Source of the DNA: Copromyces sp. CBS 386.78
Taxonomy: Eukaryota > Ascomycota > Sordariomycetes > Sordariales > Sordariaceae
Assembly (NCBI GenBank): GCA_030685235.1
Contig: MU839106.1
Span: 399,864 to 463,863, forward strand
DNA: 64,000 bases
Direction: 5' to 3'
The position numbers and the translations under genes were made by a program. This document shows, one piece after another, positions 32,557 through 43,812 of the stretch (its first letter is position 1; the number at the start of each line of letters is the position of its first letter). Below the pieces are notes generated by a model. It did no database searches. It had not been told where the DNA came from and saw only the letters and a list, made by a program, of their open reading frames with translations.

Positions 32557-32949
32557 TGTACAATCTAATACTAGTTTATTTTTTAGTTCGAGACCTCGAG
32601 TTAACTTCCTTAGGCGTTTTGACATCTTGATAATTCGTTTCGTTCAATAATCAAGGTGTATCTTACCTTGCATATACTATTTTGGAGAGTTTGATATGCG
32701 ATATTGATTTTTATTAGAACCCTTTTGAACCGTACAGAACCATTTATGTCTATACTTATAGAGCAACTCTACTCGCACGTTGATAAAACTCTATTCGCAC
32801 GTTGAAGAAAACGTTATTTCAATATCTTTTTTAAAGTACTAAAGAGTATAATAAGAAGGTAAAAAGTACATAAGATTTTTTCTTATTTTTTTCTCTACCT
32901 AACATTGCCCTTTTGAAGAACGTACCGTAGCAGAAAAATCGGGCGGTCA

Positions 32950-33030
32950 TCTAGGCTAGATGACCCTATTCTAGGCTAGAGTCTCAGTCAGTTGGGATTA
33001 GGTGTTTAGCCTAGACTCAAAATCTAGCCT
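32950..33030. repeat. cluster of TCTAGCCTAGA-like palindromes, left arm
   Basis: Four copies of a near-palindrome (TCTAGGCTAGA / TCTAGCCTAGA) in about 80 bp. A matching cluster of at least five lies at 41130-41235 in the opposite arm. Such repeated sub-terminal motifs often serve as transposase binding sites, but that is a guess here. Confidence 0.65.
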
Positions 33031-33177
33031 AGACGCCCAATGGAGGCTTGTGATTGGTTAGATCTATTTTGGTGATGAGATGATGGTTCCTTCTTTCCCA
33101 AAGTTCATAGTTCCTTCTTTTTATCTCCTCCCACCCTATATTAAAGGAAAGAACGAAGCCCGCTTTCAATTAATTGG

Positions 33178-33256
33178 GCTAGTGGCTCAATGGTTCTTGT
33201 CGTCGTTGTCTTCCTTGTGATCGCCAGTTCGATTCTAACTGGTGATAGCTTTTTTT
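33178..33256 (+). other. tRNA-like, pol III-type sequence (tRNA pseudogene or SINE head)
   Basis: An intact A box (TGGCTCAATGG, 33183-33193) and B box (AGTTCGATTCT, 33226-33236) have normal spacing. A 7-T pol III terminator follows at 33250-33256. The 5' and 3' ends (GCTAGTG / TGATAGC) pair mostly, and the T-arm region folds as CCAGTT/AACTGG. The anticodon stem does not pair, so this is not a working tRNA. It lies between the left TIR and the gypsy LTR and may be a SINE head. Confidence 0.5.
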
Positions 33257-33277
33257 CCGTTGCGCGAAAAGTTTCGC

Positions 33278-33334
33278 GCGCGGAAGTGTAAATGCCCTCA
33301 TCCGGGCGCGGAAGTGCAAATGCCCTCATCCGGA
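33278..33334. repeat. two tandem 28-bp units
   Basis: Two copies of GCGCGGAAGTGYAAATGCCC followed by TCATCCGG sit just before the LTR element. They differ at one or two positions. Origin unknown. Confidence 0.75.
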
Positions 33335-33384
33335 TTTTGAAGTCAAAATCCTAAACGGCTAGAGGTACCAAAAGGACTACTAAG

Positions 33385-33604
33385 TGTTATGGTTCTTGCA
33401 CGGTTGGCACAGGTGCAAGGCAAAATGTGTATTGAAAAGGTTCGATAAGGAGAAGAAGAATCTAGATATATAGAAGGAGCGGTGGATAGCGCTCTTATAC
33501 CCAAGGGGTCTATGTTGGGAGATAGGGTATACGTTGTATACGTTTGGAAGGTATACGTTTGGAAGGCTTCTAGACTAGGACTTTTAGGCGGCAGCCCTAT
33601 AATA
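33385..33604 (-). repeat. 3' LTR of the gypsy element
   Basis: A 220-bp direct repeat of 40807-41026. Differences between the two copies are largely C-to-T and G-to-A (for example TTGCACGG versus TTGTACGG), in line with RIP acting on each copy separately. It is 3' with respect to the minus-strand pol frame. Confidence 0.93.
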
Positions 33605-36600
33605 TTACCCCCTACTAGACTATAGCCCTACCTCTTGCCCCACCTACTACCTTACTTTAATATTGTAAACGTAATAATTACGTCTCCCTCGATCTTTCCT
33701 TCTTTTTTTCTCCTTTAATAATAATAATAATATTAGTAATTAATTCGCTATCGCCGTTCTTATTCGCTCGTTATTCGTTATTATCGTTGCGCTCCCGTAT
33801 TTTATAAATCGTCCTTCCTTTACTTATTTTTCGTAATTATAAAATTACGAAGTATATTTTGTTTTAATTTAAATTAGTATTAACCTTTCCCTTACGATTA
33901 AAAATTATTATAATATTTTCACCCTTGCGCCCGCCCCCGACTTTTATTAGTTATAATTATAGTTACCCGCCCGGCTTAAAAAATATTATTTTGTCTACCG
34001 TCTGTATCCGCGCTTTAGAAAATAAGGCGCGCGAGAGTTATATTATTATTAACGTTATTTAAGCTTCGATTAGCGCTGTTTACGTTATATTAGCTACTAT
34101 TTAGGCCCGTTGCGAAAAGGAGGCCGCTAAGTACAATATTTATAATATTACCTTCGTTACTAAAGCTTCGGAAATTATTTATTCCTTTAATATAGTACGT
34201 TTATTAATTATTATTATTCTACCCTTAATCCTTTTAATTAACCCGTTTTTAAGGTCTTACTACCGTTTTTTTTATAGAGGAGGAGCCTTTCTACTATCGT
34301 TATACTTTATAGGACTTAATTTATATACGCCTTAAGCCCGGCGTTATATATATTTATTATTCGAAAGTACGCTATATTTGTACTTCTACGCCTAAATATT
34401 TTATTAGGGCTATTAATATTTAAGGAATATTACCCGCTTATAAAAAGGAAGGTACCGACGCTATTTCTAATATAGGTATTAAATATTATAAATTTTCTTT
34501 TCGGGCTTATTAAGTTTAGAAGGTTAGAATGGCTATTTATTAATTATTAGAAAATATTATAGTATTTCGCGCCGCTAACCTTATTAACGTTTTTTAATAA
34601 GTATAGTCTTCTTTTTAGTATATGGTATTATTAACTTAACGATATTTAAGGAAATTATTAATACCTTCGTCGATAGTAAGGTTATAAGTACTATTATTAT
34701 TTCTTTCGAAGTATTAGAAAATCGTTTAAATATTTTCGAATCCTATTTTTACTATTTAACTAGTTTTCTATTTTCGTTAGGAAGTATAGAAATTATAGAG
34801 GAGGCTAAGGAGGAAGATAGAAGAAGAGGGGAAGAAGAGGATAAGGAAATAGGAGAGGGGGATATTGAAGAGAGTAGGAAAGAAGGTAATATTATTATTA
34901 GCGTTTAAATAATTTATATTCGTATTATTTTAATTTATATTTATATTTTTAGGCCTAAAACTATTGGTTAGGAGGGAGTAGGGGTTTTTTTAGTAATTTC
35001 GGCCGTAATTTCTTTTTATAAATAAAAATCCCGCCTTCGGACGTATATTTCTTTCTATTTAGCCGTTTCTTATATATAATATTATTTTCGGGGTTTATTA
35101 TTAAATTTAATAGGTTTATATTTAATTTTAAATAAGTTTAGTACTTGGGTTTCTTAGAATTCTTTTAAGGGCTCTTAAATAAATTTCGTATAATTAATTT
35201 ACTTTATTAAAATTTATTTAACGAATCCCCTTCCTATAGCGGCGTTCTTTGTATATAAGATTTTATTAACTTCGTATTCCTTTTCGCTATTTATTATTAT
35301 AGTAGGGGGTTAGGGGTCGGTTTTTTTTTAAGTAAAGGAGGGGGATTCTTCGATTTTTTTTACTTAATTTACGTAGAAGTTAATTAGCCCTTTTTTAAGT
35401 ACGTCCAAAGTTATAATGTATAGGAAGGGAATAGTAGTAATTGTATATTTAGTGTATAATTAATTTAATTTCTTCTTCAATTTAATAATAGGAAAATTCT
35501 TTAAATTTAATTAAACTTTATCTTTTAATTAGAATTTATTAATTAAACGTCTTTTCTTATTCGTTTACTACTTTATTTCTTACGCTACTACTTTTATAGA
35601 AGTTTAATATAAATTTATAATTTATTAAAGCTTTTAAACGAATTCGGCCGTCCGTTATTTAGGTAAATTTAATTTTACCGGGGTTATTAAACGAATTATT
35701 AGGACGACGGAATCCGGGTAATAGTTATAGATAACGAAGAAAAGGGATACCTTTATAAAGGAATTAATATAGTTATTAATAGCTATTTATATTATAAGAA
35801 GCTAGTAATCCTAATCGTTTTATTATTAATTAATATAAGCCTTTAAAAAGGCTAAAATTTCTTAGTTTATTTATTCGGGGCGTCTATTTATTTATAAGTA
35901 GTAAATAATATTTAATTTACGATTAATATTTAGTAAGAAATATAGATAAGTTTAGAATTCGTTAATCCAATTAGTACTTCGGTCGTTAATAATTAATTTT
36001 AATTATTAATAATATTATACGAAATATTAAAGGAAACGCTCCGTATATTATTTAGCGGTTATATTTTCTATAGGTTCGAGGATAACCTCTTTATTTAATT
36101 TATTTTTAATAATTTAGAGGTTGCAGAAGCTATAAATTAGAGGTAAATCGGTAATAAAGTTTATTTATAAATATTTATAGTAGTGGTTGGGGACGTTGAG
36201 GGGTTTAAGAAGGCTATACTTATATATTCTCTATTATTTAGTATAATTATATACATTGTAATTCTTAAAGAAACGTTGAATTTAGGTTTAGAATAGTAGT
36301 TAATAGAAGTTTTAGGCAATAGCGGCTATAGTGCTTTCTTTCTTAGGGTAGTTAACGATTTTAGAGTCGTAAACGCGCTAGATTAATTATATATATAATT
36401 CGTTTCGAGGGTTGAGGGGCTGGGCGTTTATTTCCTTTATTATTAATTATTTTAGGATTTAGAGTCGGTTTCTATAGGTAAGCCTACTTTAAGGGTCGAT
36501 CTTATATTTAGATATTTATAATTGGAGGCTAATACCGATAGGGAAGGTATAATTACTATGTTAAATTATTTAATATACTTCCTAATAAATAGAATCGGTT

Positions 36601-37379
36601 TAGATCGTTTAGTCCTAGAGTTTTTATAAATCCGGATTATTAAAAGTTTTAATATTAGGTAAATTTATATTTTCCTTTACAGAAATAGCGGAAATGCGTA
36701 TATATTTACATAAAACTTTATTAAAAATGAGTTATAAATCCTTTGCCTCTAAATTAATACTGTTAAGGAAATTTTATTCTTTCTTCGAAAGGGTATTTAG
36801 AATTATAATTTTAATTTTAGGGCGGTAAATTAAATTAAAATTAAATTAAGATAATTTTTTAGCCTAGTAGGCTTATTATTTTAAAAAGCGTTACCGTTTT
36901 ATAAAGTATTTTAAATTCTAATAATTAGTCTAAATTATAAATTTAGGGTATGAATATAATTCGGCGGACTATTAATTTAAATAGCGGATTATTATTAGTA
37001 TTTCCTTATTGTAGATAGGGTAATTCTATTCTATAGAGGAAAATTTTTGTAAGTAGAATACGACGGCGTACTTACGGCTATTTATTTCCTATATAAATAT
37101 TCTTCTTAATACGAAATTACTATAGTCCGTCTTTAGGAATGTAGGGCGGTTAGGGTTAAATTTTACGAGGATAGGAATTTTAGTAAATAAATCCTTTATT
37201 ATATTAAAGGCCTACTATTGTTCTTCCCCTTATAAAAATTCAATTCCCTTATTAGTAAATACTATTAGGAGATTAGCGATCTTGGAAAAATTCTTAATAA
37301 AAATACGGTAGTAATTTATAAAATTTAAAAAGCTTTTAATACCCTTCTATAACTTTAGAACTTTTTATTCTTTAATTAT

Positions 37380-38110
37380 TTATATTTTTTCGGAGTCCGT
37401 TTTAATTTTTATGTTTACGTATATGATGAAATTTAAATATTTCACTTTTTTAACGGCGAATTCGTATTTATTTAAGTCGAAGTATAGGTTAACTTTATTT
37501 AATTTATTGAAGACTAAGCGGATTTTATATATATAGTTAGCGTAGGAGCCGTTAGAGTAGATAAGGATATTATTTATATAGGCGGAGGCGAAATTATTAA
37601 GGTATTCCTTTAAAATAGAATTAATATATTTCTAAAACGTATTTAGTACGCTATAAAAATTAAAAGGGGTAATTATCTATTTAAATAAGCCGAATTGCGT
37701 AATAAAAACTGTTTTCTACTCTTTACCTATTATTATCCGGATTTTATGGAACGTTTGTATAACGTCGATTTTCGTTAATTATTTAGCCCTTTTTAAATTG
37801 TGAAGAGTTTTTTTAATAAGGGGAAGGGGATAATAATTTAGTTTAATAATAGTATTAAATATATAGTAATTGTAGTAGAAGCGGAGTTTATTTCTTGGCT
37901 TCCGTATAAATAGTATTGGAGTTATGGCTTCGGAATGGTTAAGGCGAATAAACCCTTTATTAAATAATTTTCGTAAGGTTTTTTTTAAAATTAGTAATTC
38001 TTTTTGAAATATATTATATAGCGAGTTTATTAGTATTGGAAGGTCGTTTCCGTTAATATCCTTCTTAATTTCGATATAGTAATCGATGCCCGGCTTATAT
38101 GGGTTTAGTT
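37380..38110 (-). pseudogene. RIP-mutated gypsy reverse transcriptase
   Basis: The region of the element where a gypsy RT is recognisable on the minus strand. It has the PGIDYYIE block before the polymerase palm, KIDVIQTFHKIRI, an FGLFK block, the mutated active site YINN, and VKYLNFII of the thumb-proximal part. Tryptophan codons have become TAG and Asp codons AAT, all G-to-A on this strand, as RIP predicts. Confidence 0.85.
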
Positions 38111-38792
38111 TATTGGCCTCTTACTTTATAAATAGGGGAATTAAGTTATAGAATTCGGTAAATATTATTTTTTTAAGTTCGGCTTTAGTCTTTAGCTTTT
38201 TTGGCGTAAAGGCCCTCTTTATATTATATATTAAGATTATTATAATTAGGATTATGTAGTTTCTTTTAGGATTGTAGACGTAGTTAAAAAAGCGTAAAGC
38301 CTTTATTATTACGGCTATTTTTATTTCCGCTTCCTAAGTATATAGGGTATATTAATTAGTATAAGGGAGCTATTTATTAGTATTCCCGTATTAAAATCTT
38401 CTTTAATATAGTATAGAAAATAATTTGTTTTAGGAAAGTTAAGGTTTTCTAAAGATAATTGGGTATTTTAATTAGGGTATTATATAAGTATTAACTTATT
38501 AACGGTATCCGCTAATTTCTATTGTGAATATAGTTATTTTACTAATTTCGGCCCCCTCTATAGTTCCCAAAGCGCTTTTAATTTAGCGGGTGCTAATAGA
38601 GATTTAGGGGAGGCGTAAGTCGTTTATAAGATTTTTATTTATTACGGCGTAATATTAGTATTTTTTATCTATTAATATATATAGGAAATTTCGGTTTTGA
38701 ATAATAATTAATATTTCTATTACTTTTACCTCTAGTACTAATACGCTAATCGTTATTCGAAATTTAGTTATTTTAAGGGGTGGTATAAATAA

Positions 38793-39205
38793 GAGAAAGT
38801 CTTTTCGCACCGCCGCAAATGTCTTTTCGCACCGCTATCAAAAAAGGCTTTTGGAGGTAATTCAGCCAAACTAAGGCCGTAGTATATAAAAAGTACATCG
38901 GAATTTTTATTCATTTTCCTTCTACAATATGATGTGTCCGGCGTACCTAGGCGCCCTTTATAGCCCTCAGTATACAATAAAAGAAGAAAAAACTATTTAT
39001 TTACTTTAAATTTGGAATATTTGCATTGAGTCTTTCCTTCAAGCAGATACGTCTACGGCAACTAGACTATAAAATAGAGTAGAAAATTACAAAAATTCTA
39101 ATACCATTTTTATACTGACAACTTCTTTTTTAACAAAGTTATACTTAGTGGTATTTTGGACGGCAGTGTATAAAGACATTTGCGGCGGTGCGAAAAGACT
39201 TTCTC
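38793..39205. mobile_element. 413-bp MITE nested in the dead gypsy element, not RIPped
   Basis: Perfect 34-bp terminal inverted repeats begin GAGAAAGTCTTTTCGCACCG and end GCAAATGTCTTT. An exact 8-bp duplication, ATAAATAA, flanks them (38785-38792 and 39206-39213). The TIR keeps CpA sites while all surrounding gypsy sequence has lost them, so it arrived after RIP had finished. The core has no ORF. GAG termini and 8-bp target duplications are shared with the MITEs at 22505 and 25877, though the rest of the TIR differs. Confidence 0.93.
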
Positions 39206-40606
39206 ATAAATAAAGGAATATAAGTGGCTATTATAATATTGGACTCCGGGTCCCGACGATAAACTGGAATTAGGTTTTTCCTTATTTAATAGGCGTAGAG
39301 GTTAGGGAGTCGGATTTATTATTTTTAAGTAGGGGGGCGTAAGTATTAATATTAGCGATTATTAGGGTAATAGAAATAGTTTAGATACGTATTTAATTTA
39401 AGTTAATAGTTGGGGTATATAAATATTAAGCCTATAAATAGTTATTCCCTCCGTACTTTATATAGCGGTTTTATTCCCTCCTTTTGTAGTAGTTTTCGTC
39501 GGAGACTTATTTAGCGTATTATTTTCCGGAATTATTAGTTAGGCGGTGTAGAGTTTAAATTATTTTAATAGTAGTTATTACTATATTGCTATTGGTATTT
39601 TTAAACGTTGTATTAAATTTTAAAGATTTGGTAATAGCCGAATAGGCGGCGGCTATATAGGAGGAGGGGGTAGACGTTTGGCCGTATATGTAACGACCTT
39701 TACTTTGTTTTTAGGCTTATTAGAGGGTTTGGCCGGGTTTAGTTTATTCGAAGTTTTATGTAATAATATAAAAGCGTTATATATATTCGTTATAATCCGT
39801 TAGTATAATTACGGGTATTAATTACTATTTTAATTCTTTAAAGAGCGAGCTAGTTAGTTAAGCGAAGTAAGAGTCGTTAGTTTAAGTATTACTGCTAGCC
39901 GTAGTAAATATTTATTCGAATTTAGGTAAGAATTTGCCTAAGGGTTCTCCGGATATTTAGACTATTTTCTATAGTTTAGTTTACGCTTTCTATATTTTTT
40001 GTTCGCTATTAAAAATTTGAGTAAAGTGTTCGAAGAAGTGCCGGGGGTTAAAAGATTTATTAGGGCTTCCTACGGTTTAGAATGCTTAGATATACGGTTT
40101 TAGTTTAGCGGGGAGCGTATATAAGATTTAATATTACGCGACTTTATTATTATTAATAAAATTATCCGGGCTATTTAAATTATATTTAAAGATTAATTAA
40201 TTTATAAAAAAATAGAACGAATTAGATTCTTTATTTTAGGTAGATTAGTTGAGAGCTTTCTACTTCGATTTTTCAACGGAGGTCGCCGCTGCTAGTACAA
40301 TAGTAGGCGCTATAATCTAATTGTTAAATTAAATGTAATAAATTCGGCTAGAATTGTATTCGGCGAGTTTAGTACGGAAAACTACGATTTAATTAGCGTT
40401 TTAAAATAGTTTAATTATAAGGTTGGGCGAAGGGTTTAAAAAGGGGGGAGCGGATATATTAACGTATTTAGGGAGGATAGTAGGAAGATAGGTATTGAAC
40501 GTATTAAATAGAGAATTAAAAGGGGGGAGTCCGCTATTCTACTAAGGGTTCTACTAGGGGTTCTACGGGTATTATTAGTTCTATTAGGGATTTTATTGGG
40601 GGATTT

Positions 40607-40722
40607 ACTAGTTTTACTAATTCTACTAAGGGATTTATTAGTTCTATTAGTTTTGTTGGTTCTATTAGTTCTGTTAGTTCTACTAGTTCTATTAGTTCTA
40701 CTAGTTCTATTAGTTCGGATTA
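40607..40722. repeat. 9-bp tandem repeat near the gypsy 5' LTR
   Basis: About a dozen AGTTCTATT / AGTTCTACT units. Read on the minus (sense) strand they encode Glu-Leu-Ile/Val triplets, perhaps part of a gag-like N-terminus or leader. The plus-strand Leu/Val-rich ORF across it is only a shadow of this repeat. Confidence 0.8.
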
Positions 40723-40806
40723 TTAAGATTTATTTGCTAGTAGTTTCCGTTTATTATAGTAAGGACCGCGTGCGTATAGAAGGACGACGTGTGAGGTCGA
40801 ACCTAA

Positions 40807-41026
40807 TATTATGGTTTTTGTACGGTTGGTATAGGTGTAAGGTAAAATGTGTATTGAAAAGGTTCGATAAGGAGAAGAAGAATCTAGATATATAGAAGGA
40901 GTGGTAAACAGCGCTCTTATACCCAAGGGGTCTGTATTGGGAGATAGGGTGCACGTTGTATACGTCTGGAAGGTGTACGTCTGGAAGGCTTCCAGACTAG
41001 GACCTCTGGGCAGCAGCCCTATAATA
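40807..41026 (-). repeat. 5' LTR of the gypsy element
   Basis: A 220-bp copy of the LTR adjoining the duplicated CTAAG at 41027-41031. It is 5' with respect to the minus-strand pol frame. Confidence 0.93.
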
Positions 41027-41625
41027 CTAAGAAGACCCCAATTAAAGACCTTTAGAAGGCCTTATAGGGGTCTTTGGCTTTTATTATTTTGCACCAAAAT
41101 CCGACCAATCAGAGGCCTTCATTTTTCGTCTAGCCTAGATTTGAAGTCTAGCCTAGATTTGAAGTCTAGCCTAGATAGCCAGACTGTGCTAGAATCACAG
41201 TCTGGGCTAGACACCCCCTATCTAGCCTAGACACCCTCCTTATAATCCCGCTGCGGTATATAATTGGAAAGCTAAGAAAACTATTAAAAAAAAAGCTATT
41301 ATATATAATAAATTAGGAAAATTAAAAGTCTATAGTCTAAGAAAGTAGGATTTAGATAACGTTTAGGGTTATAAGGATAGTACCTACTATGAAAAATCTG
41401 TTAAAAATCAGCGAGTAATTTGGTACTACTTTTATTTTTATATACTAATGTTTGACCGAGTTATAGTTAGAAAGAAAAAGTGGATCCACGTACAAGTAGA
41501 GTTTTATCAACGTGCGAGTAGAGTTTCTCTACTTATAAGGGGTTAAGAACAATTTACAAGAGATCTCGTCCAGTAGACTAGGCGTACCGAGCTAACAAAC
41601 AAACCAGTATTAGATTGTATTTTAC

Positions 41626-42265
41626 CCCAGGGGCACGGTACGGGGTTCGGCCAGGTGCACCGGCGTAAGACCGGGATGCGGGTCCACTCTTCCCGGACAG
41701 GTCCACTTTTCCCAGAAGACTTCCGTGACACTGTGCGGGCGGTTTTGCCGGCCTGAGGTAATTCGCATTCCGTTGAACGATTAACGATATAATACCCACT
41801 CAAGTTGACTATATTGACCAGCCCATCCTGGGACGTTGACTTCAGTTCTGCCAGCGTGCACGGTCCAGACAGACGCTCGCACAGTGATTGGCCGATTCAG
41901 GCCCGGCCGAGATGCTCTTCAGGATGTTAAGCAATGGCCTAAAATTGTCGTGATTGTGTACTTCTGCCACTATGCACTAACACTTTCACCATCGTTGCAC
42001 GCAGGCAAGTCCTGACCAAAACTTGCAGCATTCCACACATTCCACGGCTGTTTTTCCGTTCGCATATAGAGATGCACCTGTGACTTCTTGAGCCAGGTCA
42101 GCAGCTATTATGTCGGTCCCTTTGAGTGGGCGCAGCTGGGATAAAAGAAGGGATTTGAGGTTAATTGGGGGTTAATCGCCAAGTGGAAGCCCAAGCCTCT
42201 GGGGGGGGGGGGGGCGCCCCCCGCCCCCCCCCCCCCCCCCGCCCCCCCGACCACCCCACCAAGCC
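41626..42265. other. right flank of the nested repeats, no gene
   Basis: Ordinary base composition resumes after the long-TIR element. No gene was recognised. From 42201 it runs into G and C homopolymers ending at the assembly gap. Confidence 0.5.
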
Positions 42266-42350
42266 NNNNNNNNNNAATTTGGGCTTTGATTTTATATTGG
42301 GTTGTATCGCCAATTGTTACACCAACCCTCTCCCCCCCCCCCCCCCCCCC
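42201..42350. other. assembly gap with flanking G/C homopolymers
   Basis: Ten Ns at 42266-42275 sit between a 14-G run with C-rich tract (42201-42265) and an 18-C run (about 42333-42350). The gap size is a placeholder, and the homopolymers are probably read artefacts. Any ORF here should be ignored. Confidence 0.93.
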
Positions 42351-42386
42351 AAACCCCCAAAAAAAGAACGGCCAAAAAAATCAACC

Positions 42387-42459
42387 TCCTTCGGTAAGGA
42401 TCGAACTTACAGCCTCCAGATTAACAGTCTGACGCGCTAGCCAATTGCGCCACGAAGGA
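42387..42459 (-). tRNA. tRNA-Asn (anticodon GUU)
   Basis: A 73-nt gene without an intron. The acceptor stem TCCTTCG/CGAAGGA pairs fully, and the D arm contains TGGCGCAATTGGCTAGCGC. The anticodon stem-loop CAGACTGTTAATCTG gives GTT, and the T arm has the normal TTCGATC. It ends before CCA, as in eukaryotes. Confidence 0.97.
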
Positions 42460-43650
42460 TGGGAAATGCCCGGCAACTCCATTTCGCCACGGATTGAACC
42501 CGCGATTTGGCGCCAGGCGACTTTGTGTACTTGGATGACCTCGACCTAATACTTATATACCCACCCACCCAACGTCCGACATTGGTTTGACATGTCAACG
42601 AAGAAAACAAAAACACTCCGTCGACACCGTTAACGTCGAAGCAAGTGACTGACTACATATATCAACCAACTGAACAAAAAGAGTGCATCTTTTAAGACGC
42701 GATAAAAGGGAAAGGATCTGTACCTACTCTTTTTATTTTCCTTGTCTTTCTCTTCTCGTGCGCATTTCTCCCAAGAGAAAAAAGTTCTGTCGCGCATCTC
42801 GCACATCTCAACACAGTCGTGAGCGAGTGCAGTCCCATTGTGCAGACGGGAGACAGCAAGAAAGCACATTTTAAGACATCGACTTTGAGCCGATAAATCA
42901 AGATAATGAGGGACTCTCACGTCTCCTTTATTGCATTATTCATTCCGCGGTCTATCCCCGCTCAGACGTGATTCTTCATCTCTCCCTAGCGATCCTCTCC
43001 CTTGCTTCCAGCCATCTTCACAACTACCGAACCGTCGACAGGGAGCAGTTATCGATCTTCCGCAAAGCTACTGTACACATGCAGAATGAACAAAGATCCC
43101 TCCGATCGGTACCTGCATTCTACACTGCTGGTGGCTTGAGGCTCAAACGCCCCTTCTAACCCGCGTGTCAAGTGTCAATGGCTTCGATGGGAATTCTGTT
43201 CACGGACAAACCCAGAGCTCACAATCACAACGCACCAGAATATTGAATACCTCTTATCATTCTCAAGCTATCAAAAAGCTTGTTTAACTTTACCTAGGTA
43301 GCTATCATCAACACCGTGCTGTATTCATAAAGCCCAAGCAAGCATTTGTTCATTTCAAACTCCGACACTCCTGTGATTCGATGCGAACCAAAGCAAATAA
43401 TCCTCCAATTCCATCAATCCATGATATATCTATCATTGCCCATTTCCATCTCGGCATTTTCACAATTCCTTCAGGCCAGGCATGAATAACGCCTTTCAAA
43501 CTCCATCCACTTCCACATCCCCATCCGCATAGCCTAGCCTAGCATAGCTTTTTCTCGGCTTTTCCAGCTTTCAGCTTTCAGCTTTCAGCTTTAAGCTCGT
43601 GTTCGAGGACGGACGTCCCATAAGATAGATAGCGACCACTGTTATAGACA
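42460..43650. other. intergenic, nothing recognised
   Basis: Between tRNA-Asn and the 3' flank of the KEN-box gene. It includes a short (AGCTTTC)4 run near 43566-43594. No gene was seen. Confidence 0.5.
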
Positions 43651-43690
43651 TGTACTGTACTGTACTGTACTGTACTGTACTGTACTGTAC
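43651..43690. repeat. microsatellite (TGTAC)8
   Basis: Eight perfect TGTAC units, just beyond the stop codon of the minus-strand gene and perhaps in its 3' UTR. Confidence 0.97.
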
Positions 43691-43812
43691 TTGTATCATC
43701 GAACCATCAATAGTCCGAAACTGTCTTCACGATATAATGCCGGGATGCCGTGACTGATGAGGGCCCGTCTTGTCTAACGAACGACCGAGGAGGAGGTTTC
43801 ATCCCAAAACCA

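Larger units (their letters stand above)
33385..41026 (-). mobile_element. Ty3/gypsy LTR retrotransposon, heavily RIPped (dead)
   Basis: Two 220-bp direct repeats (33385-33604 and 40807-41026) bound 7.2 kb. They begin TGTTAT/TATTAT, end ATAATA, and are flanked by an exact 5-bp duplication, CTAAG (33380-33384 and 41027-41031). The interior is extremely AT-rich with CpA/TpG almost gone, as RIP leaves it. On the minus strand, reverse transcriptase is still readable between about 38110 and 37380: NPYKPGIDYYIE, KIDVIQTFHKIRI, then SAYINNILIYSNGSY, in which Asn-Asn stands where the catalytic Asp-Asp is expected. Several in-frame TAGs fall at conserved Trp positions. This order identifies a gypsy-type pol on the minus strand, making 40807-41026 the 5' LTR. 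No product can be active. Confidence 0.95.
32557..41622. mobile_element. long-terminal-inverted-repeat element, nested host of the gypsy insertion
   Basis: Sequences at the two ends match in inverted orientation in three blocks. The outer ends are 32557-32592 versus 41587-41622 (TACAATCTAATACTRGTTT). Next are 32754-32803 versus 41489-41540 (ACTCTACTCGCACGTTGATA). The inner blocks are about 32950-33085 versus 41080-41215, rich in TCTAGCCTAGAC and ending in GATTGGTTAG / GACCAATCAG. Many differences are C/T or A/G, as RIP would give. Without the LTR element inside, the host would be about 1.4 kb. Exact ends and target duplication are not certain. No transposase is readable. Confidence 0.6.

Noticed and set aside
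33178..33256. Functional tRNA
   Set aside because: No pairing anticodon stem and a weak acceptor stem despite intact A and B boxes.
40596..40895. Leu/Val-rich plus-strand ORF
   Set aside because: Shadow of a 9-bp tandem repeat on the antisense strand of the gypsy element.
42165..42440. Pro-rich ORF across the gap
   Set aside because: Made of C homopolymers and Ns, and it runs into the antisense of tRNA-Asn.
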